Positions 44,286 to 53,717 of a stretch of 64,000 nucleotides of DNA are shown one piece after another. Every line of letters begins with the position of its first letter. Positions within the stretch are counted from its first letter, which is position 1. This DNA comes from UBA3478 sp038134285 (lineage in GTDB: Bacteria > Bacteroidota > Bacteroidia > Flavobacteriales > Flavobacteriaceae). Position numbers and translations under genes: made by a program. A model generated the notes under the pieces. That model was given only the letters and a program-made list of their open reading frames with translations. It did not search any database and had not been told where the DNA came from. Location of the stretch: NCBI GenBank assembly GCA_038134285.1, contig JAYPUW010000007.1:1-64000 (forward strand), read 5' to 3'.

Positions 44286-45032
44286 TTAGTACAATTTTCG
44301 CTGACGAATCGCCTCATAAAGCATGACTCCACAGGCTACAGATACGTTTAGCGAAGCGATCTGTCCGAGTTGTGGAAGACTCAAGGTGTCATCAACCATT
44401 TTTAAAACTGAAGGATTGACTCCACGTTCTTCAGATCCCATAATTAATGCAATCGCTTCAGTAAGGTCACTGTCGTACAGTGAAGTCTCGCTTTTTTCTG
44501 AGGCAGCGATCACTTTAATCCCTGAGCTTTTTAGGTACATGACCGCATCTTTGAGGTGAGCAACTTTGGCAATAGGAACCGAAAATGCAGCACCTTGAGA
44601 GGTTTTAATGGCATCTCTGTTTAAAGGAGCCATTCCTTGCTGTGGAATCACGACAAGGTCGACACCACTTGATTCTGCTGTTCTTAGTACCGCTCCAAAA
44701 TTTCTCACGTCTGTGAGGCCGTCTAGTAATAAGATGAGGGGTGCCGATTTCTGTTCTATCAAAAGTTCTACACTATCTTCAAACGAAGCAAAAGGGATCG
44801 GAGCGATTTCGGCCACAGCCCCTTGGTGATTGGCGGTAGTGAAGCGCTGAAGCCGTTCAGCCGGAACATAAGATATTTGAATCTTGGCTTTTCGTAATTC
44901 TTGCTCTAGTTCTTTAAAGAGCGGTCCAGAGGCTCCCTTTAACAAGTAGGCCTTCTGAAGGTCTTGTTTAGCCACTAGTGCTTCTAGAATAGTTCTGATC
45001 CCGTAAATGAAGGGAATAGATGGTTGACTCAT
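44286..45032 (-). CDS. rlmB: 23S rRNA 2'-O-methyltransferase, RlmB/SpoU family
   Basis: 248 aa. N-terminal substrate-binding domain, then the SPOUT domain with LTDVRNFGAVLRTAESSGV (motif 1, about 102-120), LIMGSEERGV (motif 2, about 192) and LPQLGQIASLNVSVACGV (motif 3, about 215-232). Probably methylates G2251 of 23S rRNA. Confidence 0.93.
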   Translation of the reverse strand: MSQPSIPFIYGIRTILEALVAKQDLQKAYLLKGASGPLFKELEQELRKAKIQISYVPAERLQRFTTANHQGAVAEIAPIPFASFEDSVELLIEQKSAPLILLLDGLTDVRNFGAVLRTAESSGVDLVVIPQQGMAPLNRDAIKTSQGAAFSVPIAKVAHLKDAVMYLKSSGIKVIAASEKSETSLYDSDLTEAIALIMGSEERGVNPSVLKMVDDTLSLPQLGQIASLNVSVACGVMLYEAIRQRKLY

Positions 45033-45098
45033 TTTTATGCTTAAAACAGGTGCAAATTCTTACTTTTAAATGAATATTCTACCAAAACCAGAGTTTTA

Positions 45099-45623
45099 AT
45101 GAAATTTTTCAAGCTTCTATGGGTAATACTCCCATTGATTTATCCATTGAAATACAGTAGCGAGGATAAAGTCTACACAGCGTATATCTTCATGGGACTC
45201 GAGTGTCCTATCTCTCAAAAATATATCCCCACCTTGAATGATATGGCTGATACACAGGCCGATCTAGCGATAATTGGGGTGTTCAGTGGAAAAGTCTCTG
45301 ATCTTGAGATAGCCGAATTTAAAGCGCAGTTTGGCGTTAAATTTGAATTAGTAACTGATGTTCATTATAAGTTAGCTGACAGCTATAAAGCAGCCGTAAC
45401 CCCAGAGGTATTTTTGGTTGATGCCTCTGGTGAGTTGCAGTATTCAGGAGCAATTGATAATTGGTTTGTGAGTCTCGGAAGAAACCGCCTTAAACCGAGT
45501 GAATTTTATCTGCTAGACGCTTTGTTGGCCCTCAAAGAAGGAAGCGAGGTTGATCCAAATAGAACCTTACCCATAGGCTGCTTTTTAGAACGCAATAAAG
45601 CAATATCTCATGAGCACCATTAA
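45099..45623 (+). CDS. Redoxin (thioredoxin-fold) protein
   Basis: 174 aa with an N-terminal hydrophobic signal or anchor (about residues 3-17). The thioredoxin-fold has a single N-terminal active-site cysteine, C36, in GLECPISQKYIP, the cis-proline region AVTPEVFLVD (about 104-113) and a second cysteine near the end (C161, PIGCFLE). It overlaps the following copper/heme gene by 14 bases. In other bacteria, proteins of this kind are found fused to the same kind of partner. Likely acts outside the cytoplasm; the electron route is inferred. Confidence 0.8.
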   Translation: MKFFKLLWVILPLIYPLKYSSEDKVYTAYIFMGLECPISQKYIPTLNDMADTQADLAIIGVFSGKVSDLEIAEFKAQFGVKFELVTDVHYKLADSYKAAVTPEVFLVDASGELQYSGAIDNWFVSLGRNRLKPSEFYLLDALLALKEGSEVDPNRTLPIGCFLERNKAISHEHH

Positions 45624-46833
45624 ATCATTGTTAACCATAGGCTTATTTGGGGCGGTGGCTGCAGTAGGCGCACAAACCACTTATGAGAAAGATGTATCAC
45701 CTATCATTCAAAAGCATTGTGTGAGTTGTCACTCGCCAGGCGGTTATGGTCCATTTTCACTTCAGACCTTTAATGATGTATTTAAGCGTGCAAAGTTCAT
45801 AGGTCATGTCACGCAAACGCGTTATATGCCGCCTTGGAAGGCAGATCCTACCTTTAGCCGTTTCGTCAATGAACGCTTTTTAAGTGATGATGAAATTGCT
45901 ACCATACAACGGTGGATTGATGAAGGATTGTTGAGAGGTGAGGACAATTTAGAATCGCCAGGAGTTATTGAAATTACTGATGAGGAGCCTGCTGATTTGG
46001 TTTTAGAGATGGCCAAGCCATTTGAATTATCGAATGATGGGATAGAGGACTATCGTTTTTTTCATATTCCTACTGGCCTTAAAAAGGACACCTATGTATC
46101 CAAGATTGAATTCATTGCAGGAAATAAGCGCTATTTACATCACAGTCGCGTTATGGTAGATACTTCAGGGCAAACTGCCGGAATTGACGGACTTTCAGAA
46201 TTTGATCCGCTATCTAGATCCTTTCAGACCCAACCTTTAATGGATGAATTTCTCTACGGTTGGGTTCCGGGAAATCTTCCGGTAACTTTCCCTAAGGGTA
46301 TTGCAAAATTAATTCCAGCAAACTCTGATTTAATCCTTAACATACATTACGCCCCTTCTGCTGAAAGAGTTACCGATTTATCGGCCGTGAAATTATATTT
46401 TTCAAAGGACCCTGTTGAACACTTGGTAAAGAGTTTTTATATCGAAGAAGAGGATATCGCAAATCCTCCTTTCATCATCAAGGCAAATGAAAAGCCGACG
46501 TTTTATGTCAGTAAGACGATCAACCAGGACATGAACGTGATATCTCTTTTACCACACATGCATTTTTTAGGTAAAAAAATGGTTGCCTTAGCCATTACGC
46601 CTGACAATAGGGAGATCCCTTTGATACGCGTCAATGATTGGGACTTTAATTGGCAAAGCACCTATTTGCTTCAAGAGCCTTTATTTTTGCCAAAAGGCAC
46701 CGTGCTTTTACTAGTAGCAGAATATGATAACACTGTTGAGAATCCATTAAATCCTTCGGATCCGCCTCGTGATGTAACCTACGGTTGGAATTCTACTGAT
46801 GAAATGATGAACCTAATCTTCTATTATTACTAA
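45610..46833 (+). CDS. Cytochrome c / copper type II monooxygenase-like (PHM-fold) protein
   Basis: 407 aa with a signal peptide (cleavage near residue 21). Residues about 23-110 are a cytochrome c domain: heme motif C37-VS-C40-H41 and a likely axial Met at M73 (YMPPW). The remainder resembles the two-domain copper fold of peptidylglycine hydroxylating monooxygenase. Candidate ligands are H177 and H178, H246 (NIHY), H316 and H318 (HMH), and Met399 (TDEMMNL), matching the order of the PHM CuH and CuM sites. This suggests an active mononuclear-copper oxygenase fed by heme instead of ascorbate. Substrate unknown. A terminator follows. Confidence 0.78.
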   Translation: MSTIKSLLTIGLFGAVAAVGAQTTYEKDVSPIIQKHCVSCHSPGGYGPFSLQTFNDVFKRAKFIGHVTQTRYMPPWKADPTFSRFVNERFLSDDEIATIQRWIDEGLLRGEDNLESPGVIEITDEEPADLVLEMAKPFELSNDGIEDYRFFHIPTGLKKDTYVSKIEFIAGNKRYLHHSRVMVDTSGQTAGIDGLSEFDPLSRSFQTQPLMDEFLYGWVPGNLPVTFPKGIAKLIPANSDLILNIHYAPSAERVTDLSAVKLYFSKDPVEHLVKSFYIEEEDIANPPFIIKANEKPTFYVSKTINQDMNVISLLPHMHFLGKKMVALAITPDNREIPLIRVNDWDFNWQSTYLLQEPLFLPKGTVLLLVAEYDNTVENPLNPSDPPRDVTYGWNSTDEMMNLIFYYY

Positions 46834-46835
46834 TT

Positions 46836-46869
46836 AAAAAAGGCCACCTTTTTGGGGTGGCCTTTTTTT
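46836..46869. terminator. Bidirectional intrinsic terminator
   Basis: GGCCACC (46842-46848) pairs with GGTGGCC (46856-46862), flanked by six A and seven T. It serves both the copper/heme gene (plus) and the SusCD operon (minus). Confidence 0.88.
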
Positions 46870-46888
46870 ATAATCCTTTATTCAAGAA

Positions 46889-47836
46889 TTATTCTTTACA
46901 TAGATCAAGTAGCATAAGCCCTTGAGCTCTAGCAGCATCATAAGGAACCCAATTTAAAAGGGTATTTCCATTAGGATTTTTGATGGTTACACCAACCTCA
47001 GAATCCCAATCTCCTTTGTTATAGCTAAAGTACATTGAGCTTGAGCCAGCTGGAATAGTGATAGTTGCAGAAGCTGCTGCTGCGGCTACAGTAAATGAAG
47101 TGAACACTGCTCCATCAACATACACATCAATTGATGCGCCGTTCCATCCGTCACCATATGCATCAATACCGGTTATAGTCCAATCTCCTGTTCTTAATGT
47201 GATTTCTGTTGCACATGTAACACCCCAGTCGATAGCGCAATTGGCTTCTGGGAATTCCGTACATACAGAAGGCGACCAAGAATCAAAGACTCTTCCATCT
47301 TCGGTAGTTAGAACCCAAGTAAGTCTAAAGGTATCTCCAGGAACAAACTTTTTGTTTGCTCCACGTCCTTTTCCAAGCGGGTCTGAATAAACTGATTGAG
47401 ATCCGTTTCCAAATCCATAATCAAAGGTGGCTGATGAATAAACATCATAAACCTCCGCTTGACTTATTGAGAAGGCTCCAAACTCACCATCTGCTTTAGG
47501 GGTAATTGATTTTACCTTTTTCCCTTGAGCACCTCCATGTGAGGCAACAGCCTTGTTACCATCCTTGTCTGTATATTCCTCGTTAAAGGTTACATAAAGG
47601 TCAATATTAGTCACTGTATTTAACTTATCGATTGATTTCCATTTGAAATTCACGTCGATAGTTGCCGCGGCATTAGAGGTACTAAAACCAACAGCAGGAT
47701 CTGATGTTAGTAGTCCATAACCATGAACTCCAGATTCCCAATCAGGAACAGTTACAATAGAATCATCTTTACATGAAAGTAAGGTAACTGCTATGAGTGA
47801 TAGAGAAAACAAATATGTAGTTATTCTTTTCATCAT
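46889..47836 (-). CDS. Lipoprotein of a SusCD locus, unknown function
   Basis: 315 aa. Lipoprotein signal with C22 (VTLLSCKDD). The body is rich in beta strand and Gly/Ser/Asp. A repeat-like GDGWNGASIDVYVDG segment (about 225-240) resembles calcium-binding or adhesive domains of secreted Bacteroidota proteins. It lies 17 bases after susD, so it is probably the third outer-membrane component of the uptake system. No enzyme motif is seen. Confidence 0.75.
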   Translation of the reverse strand: MMKRITTYLFSLSLIAVTLLSCKDDSIVTVPDWESGVHGYGLLTSDPAVGFSTSNAAATIDVNFKWKSIDKLNTVTNIDLYVTFNEEYTDKDGNKAVASHGGAQGKKVKSITPKADGEFGAFSISQAEVYDVYSSATFDYGFGNGSQSVYSDPLGKGRGANKKFVPGDTFRLTWVLTTEDGRVFDSWSPSVCTEFPEANCAIDWGVTCATEITLRTGDWTITGIDAYGDGWNGASIDVYVDGAVFTSFTVAAAAASATITIPAGSSSMYFSYNKGDWDSEVGVTIKNPNGNTLLNWVPYDAARAQGLMLLDLCKE

Positions 47837-47853
47837 TTTAATTTGTTAAGTTA

Positions 47854-49587
47854 TTAAAACTGGAATTTTAAAGTATCCCAGAAAATAGCAGAACTCGGAG
47901 AGTCATATACCTTACTAGGCGTATTGCTGTTCAAATTCACTTCATCTTGAGCATATGGTAAACTCAATGCATATTGTCTTGGAAGCTGCATTGGCACCTG
48001 GATATCTGCTGGAAGACCAGTTCTTCTGAAAGCATTATATCCTTCGAATCCGTTACCAAAATTAGCTTTCCATGCTTGTTTTAGCACATATCCTAATTTT
48101 TGATTTTCAGTACCTGCAGCAGGGTAAGCAGCTTTTACATTTGCAATATAATCTGCTTGCGTAAGATATGTTACGGCCCATTGGCTATAACTAGCTGGCC
48201 AAGTGGTTACATCTGCTTTAGCGTTTGCATCAGCTGTAGTTCCAACCGACCATACTTTTGCAAACTGATCAGTTAAGGCTGAGGCTAATAGAGCATCATC
48301 ACTAGATCCAGTATTTACTCCCAAAGTGATTTGAGCTTCAAGTAGGTAGAATTTAACCATCCATGAAGTAATGATTGGGAAAATACCATCCCCTTTTCCA
48401 TACTTGTTACCACCTGTAGTACCATACGTTGCATCAAACAATCCTGCTCCTGGGTAGGCTGCAGTTGTGGTTCTAAGTGGGTTATCGTTAGGAATACCTG
48501 ATGGATCTGAACGATCTCTTCCAAAGAATCCAGCTAAATAAGCAGCTTCTTTTGAAGTAAGCGCACTGGCATCTTTTCCGTAAACTGCTTGAGTTACGAA
48601 ATTACTAAGCGGGAAATATCCATAAGTACAATCCGTTCTTTGAGAACAAGGAATAGTCTGCTTGTCAGTTGGATCTTCCGGGTTAAGAATCGTAGCGGTT
48701 TGTCTTTTAAAATAAAACGGTGTTCTAGGATCTTTAGAAGCTAGCATTTCTGTCATTAATTGGTGACCGAAATAAGAATATCCAGCATCCCCACCAACAT
48801 AACCTGCTTGATACATGGGGTGACGGTTGTCAGGGTTTTTCAAAGCACCATAGCGTAAAACAAAGTCATCGGCAGCAGCTTTAATGTAATTACCACCGTC
48901 TACTATAGCCTGAATGGCAGCTCCATTACTTTGAACATTACGTGTTTGAATTAAAAGTCTAAGCTTTAATGAATTAGCCATTTTAATCCATTTGGTAGCA
49001 TTTCCTCCGTAAATGAGATCTCCTTTAACTGAACCAGAAGTTCCTGTCAGGTTCGCTATCCCTTTATCAATCAATGAGAAGGCATCCGCATAAATATCAG
49101 CACCTTTATCATAAACGGGCTCTAGGACTTTCTCTTCTCCTAAAGCATTTCCTTTAAATGCTTGAGTGTATGGAACATCCCCCCATAGGTCTACCATCAT
49201 AGTAAAATAGTAGGCCTTTAGAATTTGAGCAATCCCCAGATATTTTGGATTTGTTTCTGGATCTGCTGCAGCGATTAATTCTTCAAGATCCTTTAAAGGT
49301 CCTGAGTACAGGAAGTTCCAAGTACCATTCCAGCTAGAGTTTGTAAAGTTAAAGTCATCACTAGAAGTGTTAATGGCTTGGAAGCCCATGGCGGTGTTAT
49401 TGAGACCTCCACCGAAAGTGCTTATTCCTTCCCATTGAGAGTTGGTTAGCAAGAGCTCTAATGAGGCTTGGCTTGCACTGTTTGGGTCTACGTTTATATC
49501 AAGATCGTCAAGCTCACATGATACCATTCCTAGAGCAAGAATACTTCCTCCTAGAAAGAAACGTATGTTATTGAATTTGAATTTCAT
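47854..49587 (-). CDS. SusD/RagB-like nutrient-binding lipoprotein (SusD-like 2 group)
   Basis: 577 aa from ATG 49587; the longer frame would use TTG. The lipobox ends at the cysteine of LGMVSCELDD (about residue 24). A TPR-like helical region with DVPYTQAFKG, and later GYNAFRRTGLP, is typical of the SusD group called 'nutrient-binding outer membrane lipoprotein'. Lies on the SusC lid and captures the substrate. The ligand is not readable. Confidence 0.9.
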   Translation of the reverse strand: MKFKFNNIRFFLGGSILALGMVSCELDDLDINVDPNSASQASLELLLTNSQWEGISTFGGGLNNTAMGFQAINTSSDDFNFTNSSWNGTWNFLYSGPLKDLEELIAAADPETNPKYLGIAQILKAYYFTMMVDLWGDVPYTQAFKGNALGEEKVLEPVYDKGADIYADAFSLIDKGIANLTGTSGSVKGDLIYGGNATKWIKMANSLKLRLLIQTRNVQSNGAAIQAIVDGGNYIKAAADDFVLRYGALKNPDNRHPMYQAGYVGGDAGYSYFGHQLMTEMLASKDPRTPFYFKRQTATILNPEDPTDKQTIPCSQRTDCTYGYFPLSNFVTQAVYGKDASALTSKEAAYLAGFFGRDRSDPSGIPNDNPLRTTTAAYPGAGLFDATYGTTGGNKYGKGDGIFPIITSWMVKFYLLEAQITLGVNTGSSDDALLASALTDQFAKVWSVGTTADANAKADVTTWPASYSQWAVTYLTQADYIANVKAAYPAAGTENQKLGYVLKQAWKANFGNGFEGYNAFRRTGLPADIQVPMQLPRQYALSLPYAQDEVNLNSNTPSKVYDSPSSAIFWDTLKFQF

Positions 49588-49613
49588 TTTTCTTTTATTT
49601 AAAGATTTCAAAA

Positions 49614-52600
49614 TTAGAATGTCAAACTAAGGTTAAAGCTAATACTACTTGTAGTAGGTGTAGCACCGTACTCAAAACCTTGAACATTAGACGCTGCATT
49701 TTCAGCCAAAACCTCTGGGTCAAGATTTAATCCTTCTAGCATGTTAGGGGCGTTCCACCATAGGTTACGTCCACTAACTGCTAAAGCACCTGATCCGAAT
49801 GGGGTCTTGTCTAAGAGTCTTTTAGGAATATCATAGCTTAAAGCTACTTCACGCAAACGAATAACTGTAGCGTCATAAATATTCACCTCATCCTGTCCAT
49901 AAGCACCCCATCCATTAGAGAAGTGAGAGTCAAATGCCGTAATAGGAGTGGTATTTTTTATTTTATTTCCGCTAGCGTCAACAACTGCCTGGAAAGTTTG
50001 GTTACTACCATAAACCCCAGGAACTACACGTAAATCTTCACGTTCTACTGAGTTTGCTAATTGTCCTCTTAGCATTAAAGAAGCTGCAGTGAACGAATAA
50101 ATATCACCACCTTCTCTCCAGTCAATCAACGCGCGAAGCGTAACATTCTTGAATTTGAAGCTATTAGTAATACCTAGAGTAAAATCTGGGTTTGGATCTC
50201 CAACTACTGTAGACACCTCGGCAGGGAAAGGTAAACCAGTTGCTTTATCAATAAGCAAGTTTCCTTCATTATCCTTGGCGTTTTCAGTTCCGAAAATTTG
50301 CCCATAAGGAAGGCCATTTCTGTGGATTGTACCTAAAGAAGAACCAGGACCACCAATAAAGATTTCTCCATTTGGACCTGCATCTACAACCAAAGATTTA
50401 ATCTTAGTGAATGCGAAGTAGGTATTCCAGGTAAAATTCTCGTTAGCTATTGGATATACATCCATACCAATTTCTAAACCTGTATTGTCAAGCTGTCCTA
50501 TGTTTACCACTTGGCTTGAGAATCCACTTGAACGCGCAACAGAAGCTGTTGCAATTTGTTCAGTAGATGTTCTTTTGAAGTAGGTTACATCCAAACTCAT
50601 TCTATTATCAAATAAAGTAGTAGCTAAACCTGTTTCAAATTCTGTGGTAAACTCAGGTTTTAAGGTTGAGTTACCTAACGTATTAGCTAATGCTGCTCTA
50701 TTTAATGCACCATAAATTGGTGAGGTAAATGGAGTAAGGATATTAAAGTTTGTAAGCGTTCTATAAGGAGAGGCATCATTACCAACCTTGGTGTTTGAAA
50801 CTCTTAATTTCAAACTATTGATTACCTCAGGTAAATCAACGGCTTCACTTAGAAGGAATGACAAACTCGCTCCTGGATAGAAGTAGCTGTTAGCATCCGT
50901 TGGAAGAGTAGAAGAATAGTCCTGTCTTCCAACCAAGCCTAAATAAAGCATGTCTTTATAGCCTACAGATACATCAGCAAAAACGCCATAGAGTCTTCTT
51001 AGACTCAAATAGTCATAATCTACAATTTGAGTTGAAGTTGCGCTGGTGATGTTCAAACCGCGTGAGATAATTTGGTTACCTGTAACTGAGCGGGCAGTAT
51101 TTTTTCTCTCGTTAGCGTTTAGACCAGCAACTGCTGTTAAGGTTAAATTATCACTTAAATCTTTATTGATATTCAATAATGCGGTAAAGTCGCGTTCAGT
51201 ATTGTTGACATCGACAGTTGAAACATTACCTAAAGCATTGTAAACCCCTCCTGGAACGATATTACTTCTTTGAAAATCATGATAGCTATTGATACCACCT
51301 TTAAGAGTAACATTGATTCCATCTGCAATGTCATAACCAATGGTTAAGTTTCCATAAGCACGGTTTACATCAGACTTGAAGAAGTTGTTGTTGGCAATCC
51401 AAATAGGGTTATCCAGTGCACGATAGAAAATATTTGAACCATCTGCAGGATTTTCCCATGGAAGACCCATTAGGTCAAAGTTTCTAGGTAAGTAGAATAA
51501 ACGTGCATAAAGCGATCCTCCTCCGCCACCATAATAATCATTGAATGCAGATGCACCTGAACGAGGAGATTGTTGTGATGTATTCACATAATTAACGGTA
51601 CCTGAAACAGTTATTCCGTTATCTAGTGTAGCATTTCCTCCAGCAAAGAAACTCGTTCTTCTAACAAATTGGTTAGGAACGATACCTCCTTGGTTGGTGT
51701 TAGAAAATCCTGCATTAACATTTGCCTTCTCACTACCTCCACTTAGGCTGACCGCATGATCCATGGTTTGACCTGTTTGGAAGAAACCACCAACAATATC
51801 ATTCGCTCTGATTTCATATGGGGCAGAAACATTTCTTACAGATCCGTCAGGCATAGTGTATTGCTGCATGAGATCAGGGAACACATTAGGGAATCTGTTC
51901 GAAACTGGGTTAGAAGCAAATCCATCTGGATATGGTTTCCCATCAGGATAAAGAGAATATGTTTTGGTGTAATTAGTACCATATTGTTGATTAATTTTAT
52001 CTACATGGTTTGGCATGGGTGAACCCCAGTTTCCAATAAATGCACCATTATACACTTGGTTTGATCCTTGTGTGTAAACATCTTGGTAATCAGGTAGGCC
52101 AGAAATATTAGTGGTCATCATAGATCCATTATAGGTGACTTCTAGACCTTTACGTGTTCTAGTAGAGGCACCTTTGGTCGTAATGACTACCACACCATTT
52201 GTAGCACGAGATCCGTAAAGTGCAGAAGCTGCAGCACCCTTAAGTACTGAAATACTTTCAATTGAGTTAGGATCTAAGTCAAATCCACGGTTTGAGAACA
52301 CAGTATTTTGTCCTGCGCCTGCTGTGGCGTTTACACTGTTGTCAAAAGGAATACCATCAACGATGAATAGTGGTTGAGTGTTACCTGTTAAAGAAGACAT
52401 ACCGCGAATGTTGATTTTGGTACCCTGTCCAGGAGCTCCACCACCACCGGTAATGTTCACCCCAGTCATTTTTCCTTGCATGGCACGCAGTAAATCTGGT
52501 TCGGCACGACCTTGAACGTCTTCGCCCGAAACTTTTGCGACCGAATAACCTAAAGATCTAGCTTCTCTTTTAAGACCAAGAGAGGTAACAACCACCTCGT

Positions 52601-52907
52601 CTAGTTGTTGAGCGTCTTCTTCCATTTGAATGGCATAAAAATCGCTCGAGCCTACTGTAATACGAACCTCTTTTTGGCCTATGTAAGAGAGTACTAATAC
52701 ATCACCAACATTAACCTGAAGAATAAAGTTCCCGTCGAAGTCTGATTGGGTACCGTTAGTAGTACCATCAACGATGACGTTTACACCAGGCAGGGGAACA
52801 TTTGACGAGTCTGTCACTGTTCCAGAAATCGTCTTAGACTGCGCAAAAGTAAACTGCGCAACTAACGCTAAAAGCAGCGTTAGGATTCCATTTGACATTG
52901 CTTTCAT
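49614..52907 (-). CDS. SusC/RagA-family TonB-dependent outer membrane transporter
   Basis: 1097 aa from ATG 52907 (MKAMSNG); ATG 52919 is also possible. Signal peptide ends near FTFAQ. A carboxypeptidase-like domain (SGTVTDSSNVPLPGVNVIVDG, residues about 25-95), a plug domain with LFIVDGIPFDNS (about 165) and a 22-strand barrel ending in a phenylalanine (ISFNLSLTF). Imports oligosaccharides or peptides with its SusD partner. No glycoside hydrolase is nearby, so a peptide or other nutrient is as likely as a glycan. Confidence 0.94.
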   Translation of the reverse strand: MKAMSNGILTLLLALVAQFTFAQSKTISGTVTDSSNVPLPGVNVIVDGTTNGTQSDFDGNFILQVNVGDVLVLSYIGQKEVRITVGSSDFYAIQMEEDAQQLDEVVVTSLGLKREARSLGYSVAKVSGEDVQGRAEPDLLRAMQGKMTGVNITGGGGAPGQGTKINIRGMSSLTGNTQPLFIVDGIPFDNSVNATAGAGQNTVFSNRGFDLDPNSIESISVLKGAAASALYGSRATNGVVVITTKGASTRTRKGLEVTYNGSMMTTNISGLPDYQDVYTQGSNQVYNGAFIGNWGSPMPNHVDKINQQYGTNYTKTYSLYPDGKPYPDGFASNPVSNRFPNVFPDLMQQYTMPDGSVRNVSAPYEIRANDIVGGFFQTGQTMDHAVSLSGGSEKANVNAGFSNTNQGGIVPNQFVRRTSFFAGGNATLDNGITVSGTVNYVNTSQQSPRSGASAFNDYYGGGGGSLYARLFYLPRNFDLMGLPWENPADGSNIFYRALDNPIWIANNNFFKSDVNRAYGNLTIGYDIADGINVTLKGGINSYHDFQRSNIVPGGVYNALGNVSTVDVNNTERDFTALLNINKDLSDNLTLTAVAGLNANERKNTARSVTGNQIISRGLNITSATSTQIVDYDYLSLRRLYGVFADVSVGYKDMLYLGLVGRQDYSSTLPTDANSYFYPGASLSFLLSEAVDLPEVINSLKLRVSNTKVGNDASPYRTLTNFNILTPFTSPIYGALNRAALANTLGNSTLKPEFTTEFETGLATTLFDNRMSLDVTYFKRTSTEQIATASVARSSGFSSQVVNIGQLDNTGLEIGMDVYPIANENFTWNTYFAFTKIKSLVVDAGPNGEIFIGGPGSSLGTIHRNGLPYGQIFGTENAKDNEGNLLIDKATGLPFPAEVSTVVGDPNPDFTLGITNSFKFKNVTLRALIDWREGGDIYSFTAASLMLRGQLANSVEREDLRVVPGVYGSNQTFQAVVDASGNKIKNTTPITAFDSHFSNGWGAYGQDEVNIYDATVIRLREVALSYDIPKRLLDKTPFGSGALAVSGRNLWWNAPNMLEGLNLDPEVLAENAASNVQGFEYGATPTTSSISFNLSLTF

Positions 52908-52935
52908 ATAAATTAACATTTGTTTAAGAATAGCA

Positions 52936-52965
52936 AAAATCTAAATAAAATGTTAAATCAACAAA
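52936..52965 (-). promoter_or_regulatory. Probable promoter of the susC operon
   Basis: On the minus strand TTTG (52965-52962), an 18-base spacer, then TAGATTTT (52943-52936), one mismatch from TAnnTTTG, about 30 bases before the susC ATG. The 400-base gap between susC and rpsL holds this promoter and the rpsL promoter; I see no gene in it. Confidence 0.45.
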
Positions 52966-53258
52966 CATTTTTTTATAAACTAAGAGATTTGACATTTTTG
53001 AATGTTGTTTAGGCTTTAATTTTTAAAGCCTTCGTTTTAGTTCTGGCTTGGTTGCAATCTCCATAATTTATTTAAAAAACGGTGAGTCGGTTGAGGAATA
53101 ATTTTGGAATTGATATTACTCTAGACTTAGAAAAAATATTGGTCTTTTTCTTTTTAAGTGGTAAAACGATTTAGTGCCTAAAAAAATGATACATATATTA
53201 TTAAGGTATAGGTTTTCCGATTGAATGGTTTCTTCCGTTAAAAATTTCTTTAACCCCA

Positions 53259-53289
53259 TTTGAATAGTAAAGAAAAATAGATACATTTG
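53259..53289 (+). promoter_or_regulatory. Promoter of the rpsL-fusA-ribosomal protein operon
   Basis: TTTG (53259-53262), a spacer of exactly 19 bases, TACATTTG (53282-53289). A perfect Bacteroidota consensus. The leader to rpsL ATG is about 30 bases and contains a short CCCC...GGGG hairpin (53293-53307). Confidence 0.85.
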
Positions 53290-53321
53290 CAGCCCCTTAA
53301 AACGGGGAGTAAATAATTTAC

Positions 53322-53696
53322 ATGCCAACTATATCACAATTAGTAAGAAAAGGTAGACACACAATAGCCAAGAAGAGTAAATCGGCGGCTTTGGAGTCGT
53401 GTCCTCAACGTAGAGGTGTATGTACACGCGTATATACAACTACCCCTAAGAAACCAAACTCAGCGATGAGAAAGGTGGCAAGGGTTAGGTTGACTAATGG
53501 TAAAGAGGTCAACGCCTACATTCCAGGAGAAGGACACAATCTTCAAGAGCACTCGATAGTATTGGTACGTGGTGGACGTGTTAAGGACTTGCCTGGAGTT
53601 CGTTATCACATTATTAGAGGAGCCCTTGATACCGCAGGAGTTGCTGGGAGAACACAAAGACGTTCTAAATACGGTGCTAAACGCCCTAAGAAGTAA
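53322..53696 (+). CDS. rpsL: 30S ribosomal protein S12
   Basis: 124 aa. PTISQLVRKGR start, KKPNSAMRKVARVRLTNGKE (about 43-62) and GVRYHIIRGALDTAGV are unmistakable S12. The streptomycin-site lysines (in TTPKKPNS and near GRVKDLPG) are of the sensitive type. First gene of the fused str/S10 operon. Confidence 0.98.
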   Translation: MPTISQLVRKGRHTIAKKSKSAALESCPQRRGVCTRVYTTTPKKPNSAMRKVARVRLTNGKEVNAYIPGEGHNLQEHSIVLVRGGRVKDLPGVRYHIIRGALDTAGVAGRTQRRSKYGAKRPKK

Positions 53697-53717
53697 CCCG
53701 ATTAATTACGCAGTATC

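Noticed and set aside
53116..53328. A 70-codon minus-strand frame between susC and rpsL
   Set aside because: It covers the rpsL promoter and leader and has a low-complexity, AT-rich translation; treated as chance.
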